Position numbers and translations under genes: made by a program. Shown here piece by piece: positions 1-13,940 of a stretch of 64,000 bases of DNA. Under the pieces are notes generated by a model that searched no databases, had not been told where the DNA came from, and was given only the letters and a program-made list of their open reading frames with translations. The DNA is taken from the NCBI GenBank assembly GCA_024699855.1, contig JAMPIQ010000001.1:434001-498000 (forward strand). Direction: 5' to 3'. Origin of the DNA: Aphelenchoides besseyi. Its lineage: Eukaryota > Nematoda > Chromadorea > Rhabditida > Aphelenchoididae. The first letter of the stretch is position 1; each line of letters begins with the position of its first letter.

Positions 1-2195
<2,195 letters not shown>

Positions 2196-4271
2196 CTTCT
2201 TAATCGCTACAAACACGTAGAACAAAGAGGAACCCAAAAACATAAGCAAACCCACTTGTTTGTCTTTTTCAGTAGACAGCGAAGTGGTCGCAAAAAAATC
2301 AAAAACGTTTTCAGAGCTCCGCAGCAAAATTGAAAGTGAATCAACGGCATTGAGCGAATTTCCAATAAAATTCGCCCTCAGGTGCTGCTTGAAAGGCAGT
2401 TGAAGCTTTTCGACGATTCCGGGAACCAAATTCGCACATTCGCTTAACGAAAAGAAAACAGAATCGATGCTATAAGACTAAACAGCCGCTTGTTGGCATT
2501 CAATTAAGAGGTCTCGATGACGAGAGGCGCGCGAATGCCAAACTCGACTGGCCAACAGCTGCGGACTCGGCGAACTTGAGTGTAAACCGAAACGAATGTG
2601 CGTGTGTGTTCTTTTTCCGTTTGTTTTTGCTGTTGATGAGAACGAAAACGGAGCTCTATGAGTAGGCACCGTGGACAACGAGAATGAAACAACGGCGGGA
2701 GTAAAATCGAAGGCCAGAACATTGGAGAGGGTTTTTCCAAATGAAAAAGCAACGCGAACGTGAATCATTTGGCCGAATAAAACGGCGGACTTTGACCAAC
2801 TAGCAAGCTTTTCAGAGTTCACGTAAAGAACAGCCATCAGTTGAGTTTGTTTACTTTTGCTCGGTGCGATTTTTGGATTTTGCTGTACATTTAAACTTCG
2901 GGCAGAAGAGTTCCATTGATTTGCATCAATCAAAAACGTTCGTATAAACAATCCGCAGCTATCGACTTACATTTTGCACGGAACTCGTTAGCATAAACCG
3001 CTGAAAAGCGAGTTCGTGGAAACGTCGGCGGAATCTCACGAAGGCGCCGTGAGGTGTTGGGAGAAGAACGAAATTTCAGTTTATCTGCGAAACCACAGAA
3101 TTCGAAGCGAATGGAGATGGTACGCGTTTTTTCATTCACGAATGCAAATCGCATCTCCAGGTCCAAAAAAGGTGTGTGTCGTGCAAAAAAAAAGGTTGGG
3201 GAACAGTTCGTTTCGAGCGATCAGATTGCGATATTTACTCAGAACCGAAGAGACGCGCAAGCGGGATAAGCGATCGTAAAGGTCGATTGCCGTCTGTGCA
3301 GCGGTTTCGGCTCTCGAACACACTCAAACGAATGTTGAAGAACGGAAGGGAGTTGAGCAAATTGACAAACCATTTTGGATTAACTAACTTCGTCAAATGA
3401 GCGTGTAAGGCCGATGATCGTTCTGCAAAAGGACCGTTGATTAATGAGCACAAAAGGAAGTCGACCTACGAGCGGACTACGATAACACCACGAGACGAAA
3501 GTGGAAGGCCGTCGACTTGAAATTTCGCCCAATTTTTAAGCGAAATCTGATTCCCGGTCTTCGGTTTGTAATCGCCGTTGAAATCGCGGCGACGCGCAAC
3601 TTCAAAAACTGCACGAGATGGCACCGGGTTTCTCGGGACCGGCGAAGATTCCCGAACGACAACAAAACGCTGCCCGAGGTGGTGAGCCAAAAGTCAACGT
3701 CGTCGTTTGCGCTCCCGATCGCAGTTTTTGTTCTCGCCGATCGTCTTTTTGTGATCACGGTCGGACGTTCCGTTCACCGGCCCTTCACGGATCGCCACGA
3801 GAAATGCGCGACCACCACAAAAAAGTGCGAATTCTCAATTCCTTCACCCACACGCGCACTTCTTTTCAATTGACCCCAACGCGAAATGACCTCCGTCGTC
3901 AATAACGTTCTCGACCGCGTTTTTGACGAAGTAAGTGGACGCTCTTTTCCGAATTCACTCGGATGCGAAGAACAGTTGGGTGGAAACAGGCAACAAGATA
4001 AATTCGATCAATGAAAACGCGAAAAAAATCGAAAGACGCGGAGATTTTAATTGACGTCGATTCCAAGGCCGCCCAGAAGGACAATCGACGAAGCGAATCA
4101 ATTAGTCCACTTGTTGCGACAGCCCCTCAATCGGCATCACTGACCACTTGACGCGAAAATAAGCATTGGGTTATTACAACCAATATAAGAATCCGAAGTC
4201 TGAAATCAACCAATTTGTATTTCCATTATTTACAACATTGACAACAAGCAAAAACGAACCGAATGAGAAAA
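2196..4271. other. Region with no confident gene
   Basis: This stretch holds the upstream region of bZIP copy 1. The only open frames are short and lack splice support. A 15-codon ATG frame at 3886-3930 ends at a good GTAAGT donor. It is followed by an ATG frame at 4011-4151 that could be a small gene, but no acceptor joins them cleanly. I therefore do not call a gene. Confidence 0.5.
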
Positions 4272-4944
4272 TTAGGATTTTCGGAATCGAATAAGATCGA
4301 CGGCGATATCCAACGTCTCTTTGCGTTGATGTTTGTACGTGCGCGGCAACTCCCACCGTAGTTCGGCAACCACCGTCGCCACTGACTCCCACGTTTGTGC
4401 TCGTCGTTGAATACCCGAACGCGTTGAGGTCTTGTGCAGCGAATACACGGAGCCGTCCGGTTTGATCGTTTCGAGTGCCGTTCGCACAAATCGAAGATCT
4501 GTTCCTTCGTTGTTTTTCGTTCCGAACGGCGGATTCATAACAATCAAATCGAATGGTTGCTCCTTTTGAAATGCATTAGGAGCAAGAATCTAAAAATCGA
4601 CAAATGGAACACGAGAACAAATGACTTACATCTCTTGTTATGACTTCGCACTGATCCTCAACTTCGGCTTCGGCAATGTTTTCACGACAAATCGTCACCA
4701 CTTCTTCGTCCAATTCGTAGCCCACACATTGCCTAGCGCCCAGAAGTGCAGCTCCAATCAACAGAATTCCCGGACCGCAGCCAAAATCCCCAATTCGACA
4801 ACCTTCGATTCCACTCTCCGCTTCCACGGTCCTCAGAATCTCGGCTGCCAATTCCGCCCTCGTTGGATATTGCTCTAAATGCAACTTCGGGTTCTCGAAT
4901 TGACGTAAACTCTCTAGTCGCCAAACCAAATGTTTTTGTTTCAT
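4272..4944 (-). CDS. metl-5: METTL5-type 18S rRNA N6-adenosine methyltransferase
   Basis: Two exons (4944-4630 and 4589-4272) join to 210 aa, the usual METTL5 length. Visible family marks are LEQYPTR near the N-terminus, the SAM-binding loop IGDFGCGPGILLIGAALLGA, the catalytic NPPFGTKNNEGTD and the C-terminal VDLIRF. METTL5 with TRMT112 methylates one adenosine in 18S rRNA. The chosen ATG lies directly after TTGTTGCAG, a splice-acceptor-like site, so the mRNA is probably trans-spliced there. It is divergent from VAC14, with about 380 bp between the starts. Confidence 0.95.
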
Positions 4945-5322
4945 CTGCAACAATTTTGAAACAAACCGGAGCTCACAACAAATCCACGTTAAGAAAACGG
5001 GCGGAGCCAAAAAAAAGCTCCAACTCATCAGTAAACGATTTTTTTCGAATGGAAATTTTTGTGTTCAACTTCGCAGCTGTCAATCAAAGAAGTTTGAAGT
5101 GGAAAGTACAAGAAACTGATAAGATGCAAATGACAATAAATGACTCCAAGTGACATCTTAACAACATGGTTCGGCAAGTTTGTCAAAACTCGTAAGTAGA
5201 CGTCAGCAATTCAACACATCTGTTGGCAAAGCCTTTTGATTTGGCCTTCTGTTTCACGCGATATTTGTGCGAATTCTTGATAATCACCTTCAACGTTTGA
5301 TGTTCGTTTATTTGGCTTCGTG
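4945..5322. promoter_or_regulatory. Divergent METTL5/VAC14 intergenic region
   Basis: These 378 bp separate two head-to-head start codons and must hold both promoters. No specific motif is obvious apart from the acceptor-like TTGTTGCAG next to the METTL5 ATG. Confidence 0.5.
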
Positions 5323-7833
5323 ATGGCTGATCCGGCTAACAAATACGCTCCGTTGACTCCCGCACTTGTTCGCTCGTTAACCGACAAAGTCTACGAAAAA
5401 CGAAAAGCGGCGGCATTGGAAATCGAAAAGTAAGTTCGATGAGTCACTTGTTCGATTCCGTTCTGTATCTTCAGAAGTGTCAAGGATCTCGTCAAACAGA
5501 ACCGAGTTGCTGACCTCGAGAAGTTGATTTCGGTTGTCGAGGAATTGACTGCAACACCCAACGGAAATGTTCGAAAAGGTTTGAAGCTTTTTTCGATTTG
5601 TTTTACTGTTTTTTCAGGTGGACTCATGGGTTTGGCTGCTGTAGCCATTGGTCTTGGAAAAGTGAATAGTTGATTTGCTCATCATTTAAAGTTTTTTTCA
5701 GAATTACACGAATTTTTCTGACAAGCTGCTCACTTCTGCGTTAACGTGTTTTACCGATGCCGATTCCCGAGTTCGCTATTTTGCATGTGAAGTGAGTTTC
5801 CAGTGTCTTCTAATCGTTTCATTCGAACTTTTAGTCTCTGTATAATGTTGTCAAAATTTGCCGTTCATCGGCTCTCAATCATTTTGAAGAACTTTTCGAT
5901 GCACTCTGGAAATTGTCGTCAGATACCGAGCAAACAGTTCGAAGTGGAGCCGAACTTCTGGACCGCCTCGTTAAGGTAATTGACTCTGAATAACAATTCG
6001 ATACCTTTGGGATTACAGGAGATTGTGCGTAGTACTCCGGAATTTGATGTCGACGAGTTGATGCTTCTTATTCGTGAGCGTATTTACACGAGTAATACTT
6101 CGAATAGGCGGTTTATTGTCTCATGGGTTGGTAAAAAGTTTTGTTTATGTATATTGTTGTTTAGTTGCACGCGGTACTGAAAATGCCCGGATTCACAGTG
6201 AAATCTTTTATTCCCGAAGTTATTGATGGTCTCTTGAAGGTTCTGGACGATCCAAGTCCCGCTGTTCACGACACGACAATCAGTGTGTTATCCGAGTTGC
6301 TTCATTGTCTTGATCCTGAAGAAGGAAACAACACAGTTAGTTTACTGGTGATTTAAATATCATCACGAAGCCTTTAGGTATCAGCCGGTTCGATTGTCAA
6401 TATCTTGGTTAGTCACACGTCGGGATCCACATCTTCGGCTCGTGAGATTGCGCTCATTTGGCTCAGTCAATTGTGTGTTTATTACAAGAAACAAGTTCTC
6501 GAGTTCTTGGCCGGAATGCTAACCGCCGCATTGCCGTGGCTGCACGTCGATAAGCTGAAAGGTACAATTTGACTGGTTACTGCAATCATAACTTCAAATT
6601 CAGCTAATGAACTGAATAAGCGACTAATCGAATTGGTTGATCCGGAATCAAAAATTCATGTCGATTCGGTTGTTGACTGTCTACTAACGCATATGAGACA
6701 CGAACAAACAGAAACACGATCGGCCGCTCTCAATTGGGTTCGTCGTTTGCATTCCAATTTGCCGTCCGAAATCTTCCCGTTTCTTGACAAATTTTTTCCC
6801 GAAATTGTTCAACTGTTGGAGGATCCATCTGATGATGTGCTCATGCTCGACATTATGCTTCTCTCCGACATCATAAACACGCCCATTAAACACGATTTGG
6901 ACTTAAGTGCTTTCAATTTGGACTCAGATGTCATCAAAGAGTTGGACGGAATGTCACCTTATCTGATTAAGTTTTCGGTCAGTTTGTTGGATTTGTTCAA
7001 ATCTGATTCCAAGTTAGTTGACGATCGCGGGATTCAAATCGTTCGGTAAGCGCGCAGATTGTATCTTGATTCGTATGTTTCTTTCAGTCAACTTTGTCTT
7101 CTGTTGGAACCAGCGAGTGTCTATCGAGCGTTGGCCGTTTTGATGACTGCAACCGTTGAAGACGTTGAATTTCTGTCTCGAATTGTTGCAATGTTGAACC
7201 GAATTCTTTTAACAGCAAGTGAGTTGTTTCGACTACGTATTCAGTTAAAGAATCCGGAAGAAAATGTAAGTCCCATCTTTCACGATCTTTGATTCTTCAC
7301 ACTTTCAGGGAGTAAGCGGACTGTTTGTTTGTTTGTACAAAAGTTGGTGTGCACAACCGATTTGTTTACTGTCATTGTGCTTGTTATCACAAAATTACGA
7401 ACATGCCGTGGATTTGGCTTCTCGTTTGTCCGAACTTGATCTTACCGTCGACATTCTCACCGAACTCGATCGACTCATTCAACTCATCGAATCACCAATT
7501 TTGGCTTATGTTCGTATGGATCTTCTTTCTGCCGAACATCAACGATCGTTAGCCTCCGTTCTATCAGCTCTTCTGATGCTTCTGCCACAAACTGAAGCCT
7601 TCAATACGCTTCACAAACGTCTGCAAGTAATCCCGCACTTGCAGATAATAAGGTGAGATACATTTGAACATTTCGCTTAGTCGCCTGTTGATTTCAGCAG
7701 TTCGAACAGGAAAAGCAAATCAACAACTCTCGACTTCAAACGTCTTCTCGCACATTTTGATCAAGTTACCGAAAAACGAAAGATCGGAGTACGAGAAAAA
7801 CATGTACAACTTCTTCAGGCATTGAAATTGTAA
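5323..7833 (+). CDS. vac-14: VAC14, scaffold of the PIKfyve/Fab1 complex
   Basis: Twelve short exons (5323-5429, 5475-5578, 5618-5661, 5702-5791, 5835-5975, 6019-6126, 6165-6335, 6378-6561, 6604-7045, 7088-7265, 7309-7652, 7698-7833) join in frame to 682 aa. Conserved signatures are the N-terminal APLTPALVRSLTDKVYEKRK, GGLMGLAAVAIGLGK, an all-helical HEAT-repeat body, and the C-terminal block LYKSWCAQPICLLSLCLLSQ followed by NYEHAVDL. VAC14 holds PIKfyve and FIG4 together on endolysosomes to control PI(3,5)P2. Exon 6 uses an unusual GTTGGT donor; the frame requires it. Human VAC14 has about 100 more residues, mostly in a low-complexity middle loop that is missing here. Confidence 0.96.
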
Positions 7834-8083
7834 ACCACTTAATTAATATTCTAGTCCTCTTTCGCATATCGTTTCTTTGTCATAAGTACGGGCCTAATGT
7901 GTGTCTTGTTGTCTGTTCACTCGCTAAGTAAAACAAAAGTTGGAAGAACAACAAGTGATGTTCATTCGATCGAAGATACGAGAGTTATTGATTTCATCAG
8001 TCGTACATCGATGTTTGGCAAAAGTTTATTGTTTCTCAAGTAAAAAAGAAATTGTATTTCGTAGTGTGTTTTGTCGCAAGAGT

Positions 8084-8493
8084 TCAAGTTTCAGCTCCCA
8101 ACCCCTAAAGGCAAATAAACAGTTGAATTGACAGAGACTTACAGTTCCAGCAGCCGCACGATTGTCTTTCGATTCGATGTTCTTCTTGTATTCGGCCAAA
8201 GCTTCGGAAGCGCCGGGTAGATTCAAAAATTTGACAACATGATCGACAGTAATTTTGGTTCCTGACTCGACCTGTTCAGCCGCCAATTGCCGACTTTTAC
8301 CAATCGAATGAGCGGTTGCACAATCATCGGTGTTAGTTAACGAACGAGCGGTCTGTGCCGGCGAAGTCGATCGAGCAGTAGCCGTTTTCTCGTCATTAGC
8401 AACCATAAAATGCAATTGGCCATCGACAACCACCGCACGATATTGACCCGACTTGAGTTGTTGAACACGTTTCAAAAGTAGTTGACGAGTCAT
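8084..8493 (-). CDS. Small hypothetical protein, 123 aa
   Basis: Exons 8493-8143 and 8104-8084 join to 123 aa. I do not recognise the family. The N-terminus (MTRQLLLKRVQQLKSGQYRA) is basic. The middle is rich in Thr/Ser/Ala. The C-terminal part (ITVDHVVKFLNLPGASEALA) looks like a folded helical segment. The ATG lies 3 nt after TTTATTTCTAG, an acceptor-like site only 29 nt downstream of the stop of the preceding gene, so the two genes are probably co-transcribed and this one trans-spliced. Confidence 0.6.
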
Positions 8494-8525
8494 AATCTAG
8501 AAATAAAGAAGTAGAGCATGATTAC

Positions 8526-8894
8526 TTATGTAGAACACACTCCACTTTCTGATGCATTTTGAACGTGAGTCGACGGAACTGAATGATCGAACAGATTGTG
8601 ATCTTCATCGTGAGCGAAAGCCGGAAAATTGCGAAGACCGTCGAAATGATATTGCGATGGTTGCTAGAAAGACAATGAAAAGAATTGTCCAAAAAACTCA
8701 CTGCAACTGCCAAACGAGCACCTTCTGTCGTTTCGTCAACTTCCCCGGGAATGGCCGAAGAAGAGGGTTTGAAGTGAACCGGATCTGAAACACTCGTTGA
8801 CCGATTTGATTGATACAATAAGCTTACAGAGATTGCGTTCTTCGTAGACATAAACTTCCGGTTTTTCTTCGTTGGATTTGGTAGTCGAGTTCAT
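8526..8894 (-). CDS. Small hypothetical acidic protein, 95 aa
   Basis: Exons 8894-8828, 8784-8702 and 8663-8526 join in frame to 95 aa, beginning MNSTTKSNEEKPEVYVYEER. It is acidic and polar, with no membrane segment and no motif I recognise. The donor and acceptor sites are good (GTAAGC, GTGAGT, TTTCAG, TTCTAG), and the alternative frame in the last exon would contradict the phase. It is the upstream member of a very tight gene pair with the 8.1-kb gene. Confidence 0.55.
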
Positions 8895-9152
8895 GATCGT
8901 CCGAGAAAGCCGAGCAAGTGAATCAGAGAAACGAACGCAAAAAGAATAACATCACTTAGCAACGATCTAAACTGCGAAATTTGCATCAGCGAAACTATTC
9001 AATAAGAACCAAAATGACGGTGACTAAACACTTTTGAATTCTGTAGATAGGTTTAATCGAAGGTTTATGTAAATTAGTTAATAAAGATTACCTATAGCTT
9101 TTAGTTACGATCTCATTTTCCTCAATTTGCATTGGCATCTTGGAGCACCGTT

Positions 9153-9789
9153 AAAATGGTTTGGATCACAATGTTGAGTATTAGCACGTTCTTCGGGTTG
9201 ATTCTTTCAACTATAATTTGCGCCAAAAAAGAGAAACCAAAACCGGCGGAATCGGACTTCCAGAAGTCACGGTCGTTGTCTTGTTTGAGAGCTGAAACAA
9301 GTGCACCAAAAGCTTCCGCAGACCCATCAACTGCTCCAACAAGCTTGAACGTTGCATCGAATGAGAGCGCGGATAACAAGAAGGCGGTGGTTGCAATAGA
9401 AGTAAGTTTACATTTGGATAATCTATAGATCGGAGTTTAACAGAAAGAAGTGATCATTAAGTCATCGGAGAAAGACGGGAAGAAGACGGTGGAAGTGACG
9501 AAGAAAGAAGAGCTCGCCACGACTCAGCAATCCAAAGTCGAGTCCAAGGTTTGTTTGCAGATCGCGGTCTCTTCGAATCACAACATTTTAGTTGTCGGAA
9601 GCCATGAAAGCGGATTCTCAGCACTCAAATCTCGGCGATGCAGAGCTGCCGCTAAGCAACATTGCTTTTGGAAGTCAGAAGAAGGCAGACGAAGTGGATT
9701 TGTTAGAGCCGGTGAGCTGAATTCAACAGACAAACACAGATCCTTGTTTTCAGTTGCAAGTCGTTAATCAGCTTCCAGCAACCAAGTGA
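9153..9789 (+). CDS. Single-pass membrane protein, unknown
   Basis: Four exons (9153-9401, 9444-9548, 9592-9711, 9754-9789) join to 169 aa. The N-terminus carries one strong hydrophobic segment (TMLSISTFFGLILSTIICA) followed at once by KKEKPKP, so the long hydrophilic tail is predicted cytosolic. The tail is rich in Lys, Ser, Ala and Glu and may be disordered or coiled. I know no named family. A C. elegans-type small TM-plus-lysine protein is possible, but that is a guess. Confidence 0.65.
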
Positions 9790-10040
9790 TCTTTTGCTCA
9801 ATAACTTGAAGTCTTGTTTCCGAAACGCATTTTGAGGCAAATAAACTCGTTTACCGTTAAAAAATTCTTCTGATTCGTACAATAATCACTCATTAGAGGT
9901 CTCCAAAGCAATTAGTGACTTCTCAATTTAACAATTTATAGCGAATAAACAACACACAGCATAGAAATCTCAGGATTACAAAGAAAACTATCACTCGGGA
10001 TATTGGACGAATTAAATGCAATGGAAATAAAGTTGGCAAG

Positions 10041-11392
10041 TCAATCGGCTTCTTCGAGTATCATCTGTGCAAACGTCGGAATAGCTTCCCTGTTGTACTT
10101 CTGAACGGATGCCAACAAATCGGATTCACGAATCGTAATTGCTGATGGGTCGATCCTGCAAAACATAATAGAAAACACTCGAGAATTTAAAACCCACCAG
10201 TTGTCCGAATCCTCAACATCTTGCAATCTTGTCAGCGCCGCCAAACGACAAACTTCTCGCAAATCGGAGCCGCTGAAGTTCATATTCCGAGTTGCTTTGG
10301 CGATTTTCTCGTAATCGATTTCCGAGTCGGCGTATTCATGTTTGAGGATCGTACGCAGAATGGAAGCTCGAGCCGATTCGTCCTAAACTCGAAGGTAAAC
10401 GACAAAATTAGATGCAAACTACCGGCAATTCAATGAAGAAGCGCAACGGCATTCGTCGTAGAATCGCCGCATCGACATCCTGTGGTCTATTCGTGGCTCC
10501 AACAACAATAATTGCATCGTCACCGCTGGAGAATCCATCCCACAAAGCTGAAAGACGAGATAAATTTCAACGTTCCAAACGCGATCTACGCTACTCATGA
10601 ACATTGACTTAATCATTGCTGTCGCCTCGTTATCACTTGACTGACGAACACGCAAAAACGAATCTGCAATCTACTGCGTCAACAATCGATTCGAATGTCA
10701 ACATACCGATCTCATCGATGAAAATAATACACGGCTGTAGTTTCTTTGCCAACGAGAAAACTGCGGCTGCCAACTTCTGCGACTCTCCGTACCACTTGTC
10801 GGTCACTAAATCGAATGTAAAAAAGCTCCAGCAAACAAACTTACATGCGGAGAGGTCGAGTTGAATGAAACGAGCACACGCCGACCGCGCCAATGCACGA
10901 CAAATCAACGTTTTCCCGCAACCCGGTGGTCCATAGCACAAAATTCCTTTTGCTGGATTCAACAATGTACCGGCTGATGGCAAACGACCGTGAGCTCGAG
11001 CACGAAGCGGTTTGATCACTCGACTTTTGAGTTCCTGAATCACATTGTCGTAGCCTCCAATTGAATCCCAGGAAACACCTTCATTTGCATCGGGTGGAAC
11101 CAGTTGAGTCGCCTAAACCCGTAAATCTTAGATCTTAGCAAAACCTTACAATTCGAAGCTCGTACTCGTTCAGTTCCACCGGGAAATCAATATCCAATCT
11201 TTGCATTAATTCTTCAACCTGCAATAACTTGAGTCCCGGTATTTTCTCATTACTTACCTTCTTCTTTGCTTCCTGTTTCAAATTATAATTTGGATCGAGG
11301 AGACGAGTTAGATATTTGACCGAAAAGTAGGTGATGGCGGCCGCCGCGGAGACTCGCACACAAATAGAGATCAGTTCGGTCCGGAAAGACAT
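10041..11392 (-). CDS. mspn-1: ATAD1/Msp1, outer-membrane AAA extractase
   Basis: Seven or more exons, all in frame; about 365 aa. The N-terminal segment has a membrane anchor ([20 protein letters not shown]) like human ATAD1. The AAA module follows: Walker A GPPGCGKT, then [20 protein letters not shown], Walker B IIFIDEI, sensor GATNRPQD, arginine fingers RRMP, and a C-terminal [20 protein letters not shown]. Msp1/ATAD1 hexamers on mitochondria and peroxisomes pull out mislocalised tail-anchored proteins. The start is fixed by the anchor and by 45 in-frame codons before the first intron (11258/11257). Nothing is broken. Confidence 0.95.
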
Positions 11393-11769
11393 TTCGAATC
11401 GAGATGGTTTGTTGTGACCGGAAGAAATTGCCGACTAGTTAGACAGCAAAAAGAACAAAATCTTTCGAGTAAACAGACAAAATTGCGTGATTTCACAGCA
11501 ACTCATTTAACTTCCATTGATTTTCGCTTCGACCACAAATTTCAACGATTCTTTCGTTCGGAATGCAGTCGGCCGTGAGCTTGTTGTGGCAAATCCTAGT
11601 AACGAAGTTATTCTCGCCTTTGAACAAACGTTGATTTACTTCATTAACCAAAGTTTGTTTTTGAAAATCAAATATCAAACTCTCTGGGTTATGTTTATTG
11701 GACAAATAAATGGTTGACAAGCGGCAAATGGACAATTTCGAGAATTCATTACTGAAAACAAGCTTCTAA
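11393..11769. other. Intergenic, no gene seen
   Basis: AT-rich sequence between the ATAD1 start and a short minus-strand coding-like tail. No open frame has splice support. Confidence 0.5.
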
Positions 11770-11985
11770 TCACAAACCCCATATTCTCACTTTTGACTTC
11801 TGAATGGGATGATCCAAGTTTTGGACCATCGCTTTTTGTGTAATTGATGCAACTTCGCTTTGCGGTGGTTGATTGTTGTGCTCCACAGTCACCTGTTGAG
11901 TTTGTTGTTGTTTAAGTGTTCGAAGTGTTTGAATGGGTTTATCTTTGTCCGCGCGACGTTTGTGATCTGATGATGTGGCTGGGGT
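11770..11985 (-). CDS. Orphan terminal exon (Gln/Pro-rich tail)
   Basis: A minus-strand frame of about 70 codons ends at 11770 with codon use like real exons, including TLKQQQTQQVTVEHNN and a C-terminal KSKVRIWGL. It begins after an acceptor-like CCCCAG near 11985. It may be the last exon of the damaged VWA gene just upstream, but I found no clean phase join. Low confidence. Confidence 0.3.
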   Translation of the reverse strand, partial: TPATSSDHKRRADKDKPIQTLRTLKQQQTQQVTVEHNNQPPQSEVASITQKAMVQNLDHPIQKSKVRIWGL

Positions 11986-12014
11986 TTAAGGTGGAGCCGG
12001 AGAGGTTAGTGGGG

Positions 12015-12874
12015 TTAATTGGATTGGTGGTGAGTTGGTGTTCTCGCCAGAGTTCCGCTTTTTATTCCACCGCGTTTTATGATTTTGCCATTACAGGGAT
12101 TAGTCGGAGATTCTGTTGTTCCGATCTCTTTCGGTGCTTGACACTTTAGCACCCATTTGAACCAATTCTTATAGTCCTTAACTGGCAAAATTTTTCTTTA
12201 ATTCCAAAAGAAAAAGGTTTCTGGTACATCTGACAAATTGTTCAATAGTTGGATGTTCAAAGGAGTTTGGCTGTGGCCAATAAAAGCCACACGAACTCCT
12301 TGAGCTTGCATTTTTTGCGTGTACTCACGTGCACTGTCAAGTGAATAACCGTAAATGACTGATACAAAAAACTACAGTTATTTTCTCATTTTTTGTCGGC
12401 GTATAGTTTTTATCGTAAACTGCAGCTAAGGCGCTAAAGATCAGTGGATTAGGTAAATATATTCATTCAAACTTGCGATTGAATAGTGGAAGTAAAGTGT
12501 TGATCTTGTTGAATTGAGTCGACGTATCTTGTCACATCTGACTCACCGCAGAAGTCGCCGAATCTCGTCAAATTCGGATTATTACGATTATACGATCCTA
12601 AAGCCAACCGTTCATAGCTATCGAAATAGGGGCCAGAAAACAAAGTTTTGACGAAATTGTTTTGATTCTGAAAACAATCAATTGGTATCTGGAACCCAAC
12701 GTACGTTAAACATTTCGGTGCTGAAAGTAATGTATTCCACCGACGCGTCCAAAACCACAACGATTTTGCCATCGCATGGATTTAAAGAGGAAACTAAAAA
12801 GCTCTAATTCATAGGTTACAAGGAGAAAACAAACCAAACTTGATTCCGACGAGTAGGAAGAGAAGACCCAACAT
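12015..12874 (-). pseudogene. Secreted VWA-domain gene with frame breaks
   Basis: Exon 1 (12874-12835) encodes a signal peptide (MLGLLFLLVGIKF). Then come 12793-12705, 12667-12477 and 12433 onward. They give a von Willebrand A domain: CDGKIVVVLDAS, FVKTLFSGPYFDSYERLALG, SALAAVYDKNY, YGYSLDSAREY, GVRVAFIGHS, KDYKNWFKWVLKC. Exon 3 joins exon 4 correctly only if the donor is GC (TC/GCAAGT). The frame is lost at a six-A run (12366-12371) and would be restored by one base fewer. A TAA at 12198-12200 then interrupts a frame that continues coding-like to 12015. It is either a young pseudogene or a gene with sequence errors. The family is typical of nematode secreted/CLEC proteins. Confidence 0.6.
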
Positions 12875-13940
12875 TTGGCCAATGAACGAAAGAAGCACTG
12901 ACTGACTTTTTAAATGCTAATCAGCAGTTGTAACGATCGTATTCAACGAGTCCAAGCGAACAACTCCGCCTTTTATCTCTTGTTGTCATTTCGAACAGTT
13001 TAGCATTTCACATTGACAATGAAAGCTTGTACATGAAGAAAAATAGTCGGAGATTAGCAATTGAGGGACAACTAAACATGTGGGTTGATTGAAGCAAAAT
13101 TAAGCGCAAAATCAAATCTCAAGTAATGACAAACAAAAGTTGGCGTTAAAAACATCCACTTTACTGATCAACAACAGAAAAGAATGTTGCAAGCACCTTC
13201 GAGTTTGTAATCTTATGTCAGCAATCGGATGACCTTTCATTATTGTGCAAGTTCTGATTCTGTTAAAAACAAAATTTTGAGTTCGACGGCTTCTCGACTA
13301 GCAACTCAATTTGACGATAATTATTCGCCGTCTATTGGTTTCGAGTTTTGTGAACAAATTGATTGCGTGCACTAATGAACAACACAGCAATTTGATCGAG
13401 AGCTTACGTGTATTCGTATGACAAACCGATGATCAAATTGTGAAAATTGTGTTGATCAGATAAGGTGCTGAAGGTTTAAATTAAGCGGATAGTTTTCACA
13501 AAGAATCGATGTTTACAAAATGATGTAAATTCCTTTACTCTTCAAAAACGAAGAGGTTAGATCAATCAGTTACCATGTGCTTGCGATAGAGATACTGAAA
13601 GGCAGTTAGAAGTTGGTTCAGCAGTTAATTCAGCGCCGTTCGGAATTCCGATAGGAATTTAAAAGCCTTTACAGTTAGGATCTTGATCGGCCATTCGACT
13701 CCTATTGTTTAAATCAAGTATGGCGATTAGAATGCTGAAATGTTCCCAGCATGCAAACGTTATACGTGTATGACAAGTTAGTCATAATCGACTTCGTTGT
13801 CTCGAATGGATTGATGGCCCAAGTTTGCTTTCAGGTGTTCTGTTACACTCTCGCACGATTCCTCTTCTAATCGTCGGTTAGTTTCTCTTTGATCATACTT
13901 AAGTTGTTAACTTAAAGCATTTCAAGAATCCAAATCATCG
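12875..13940. other. Intergenic, no gene seen
   Basis: About 1.07 kb, AT-rich, with no supported open frame or recognisable RNA gene. It holds the upstream regions of the VWA gene and LSM7. Confidence 0.6.

Noticed and set aside
3618..3905. 95-codon plus-strand frame
   Set aside because: Composition is arginine/serine-biased as in random GC-rich frames; no splice sites or domain.
3886..4151. Possible small two-exon gene (15-codon first exon, then an ATG frame from 4011)
   Set aside because: The donor is good, but no acceptor gives an in-phase join without assuming an indel or a poor AAG site.
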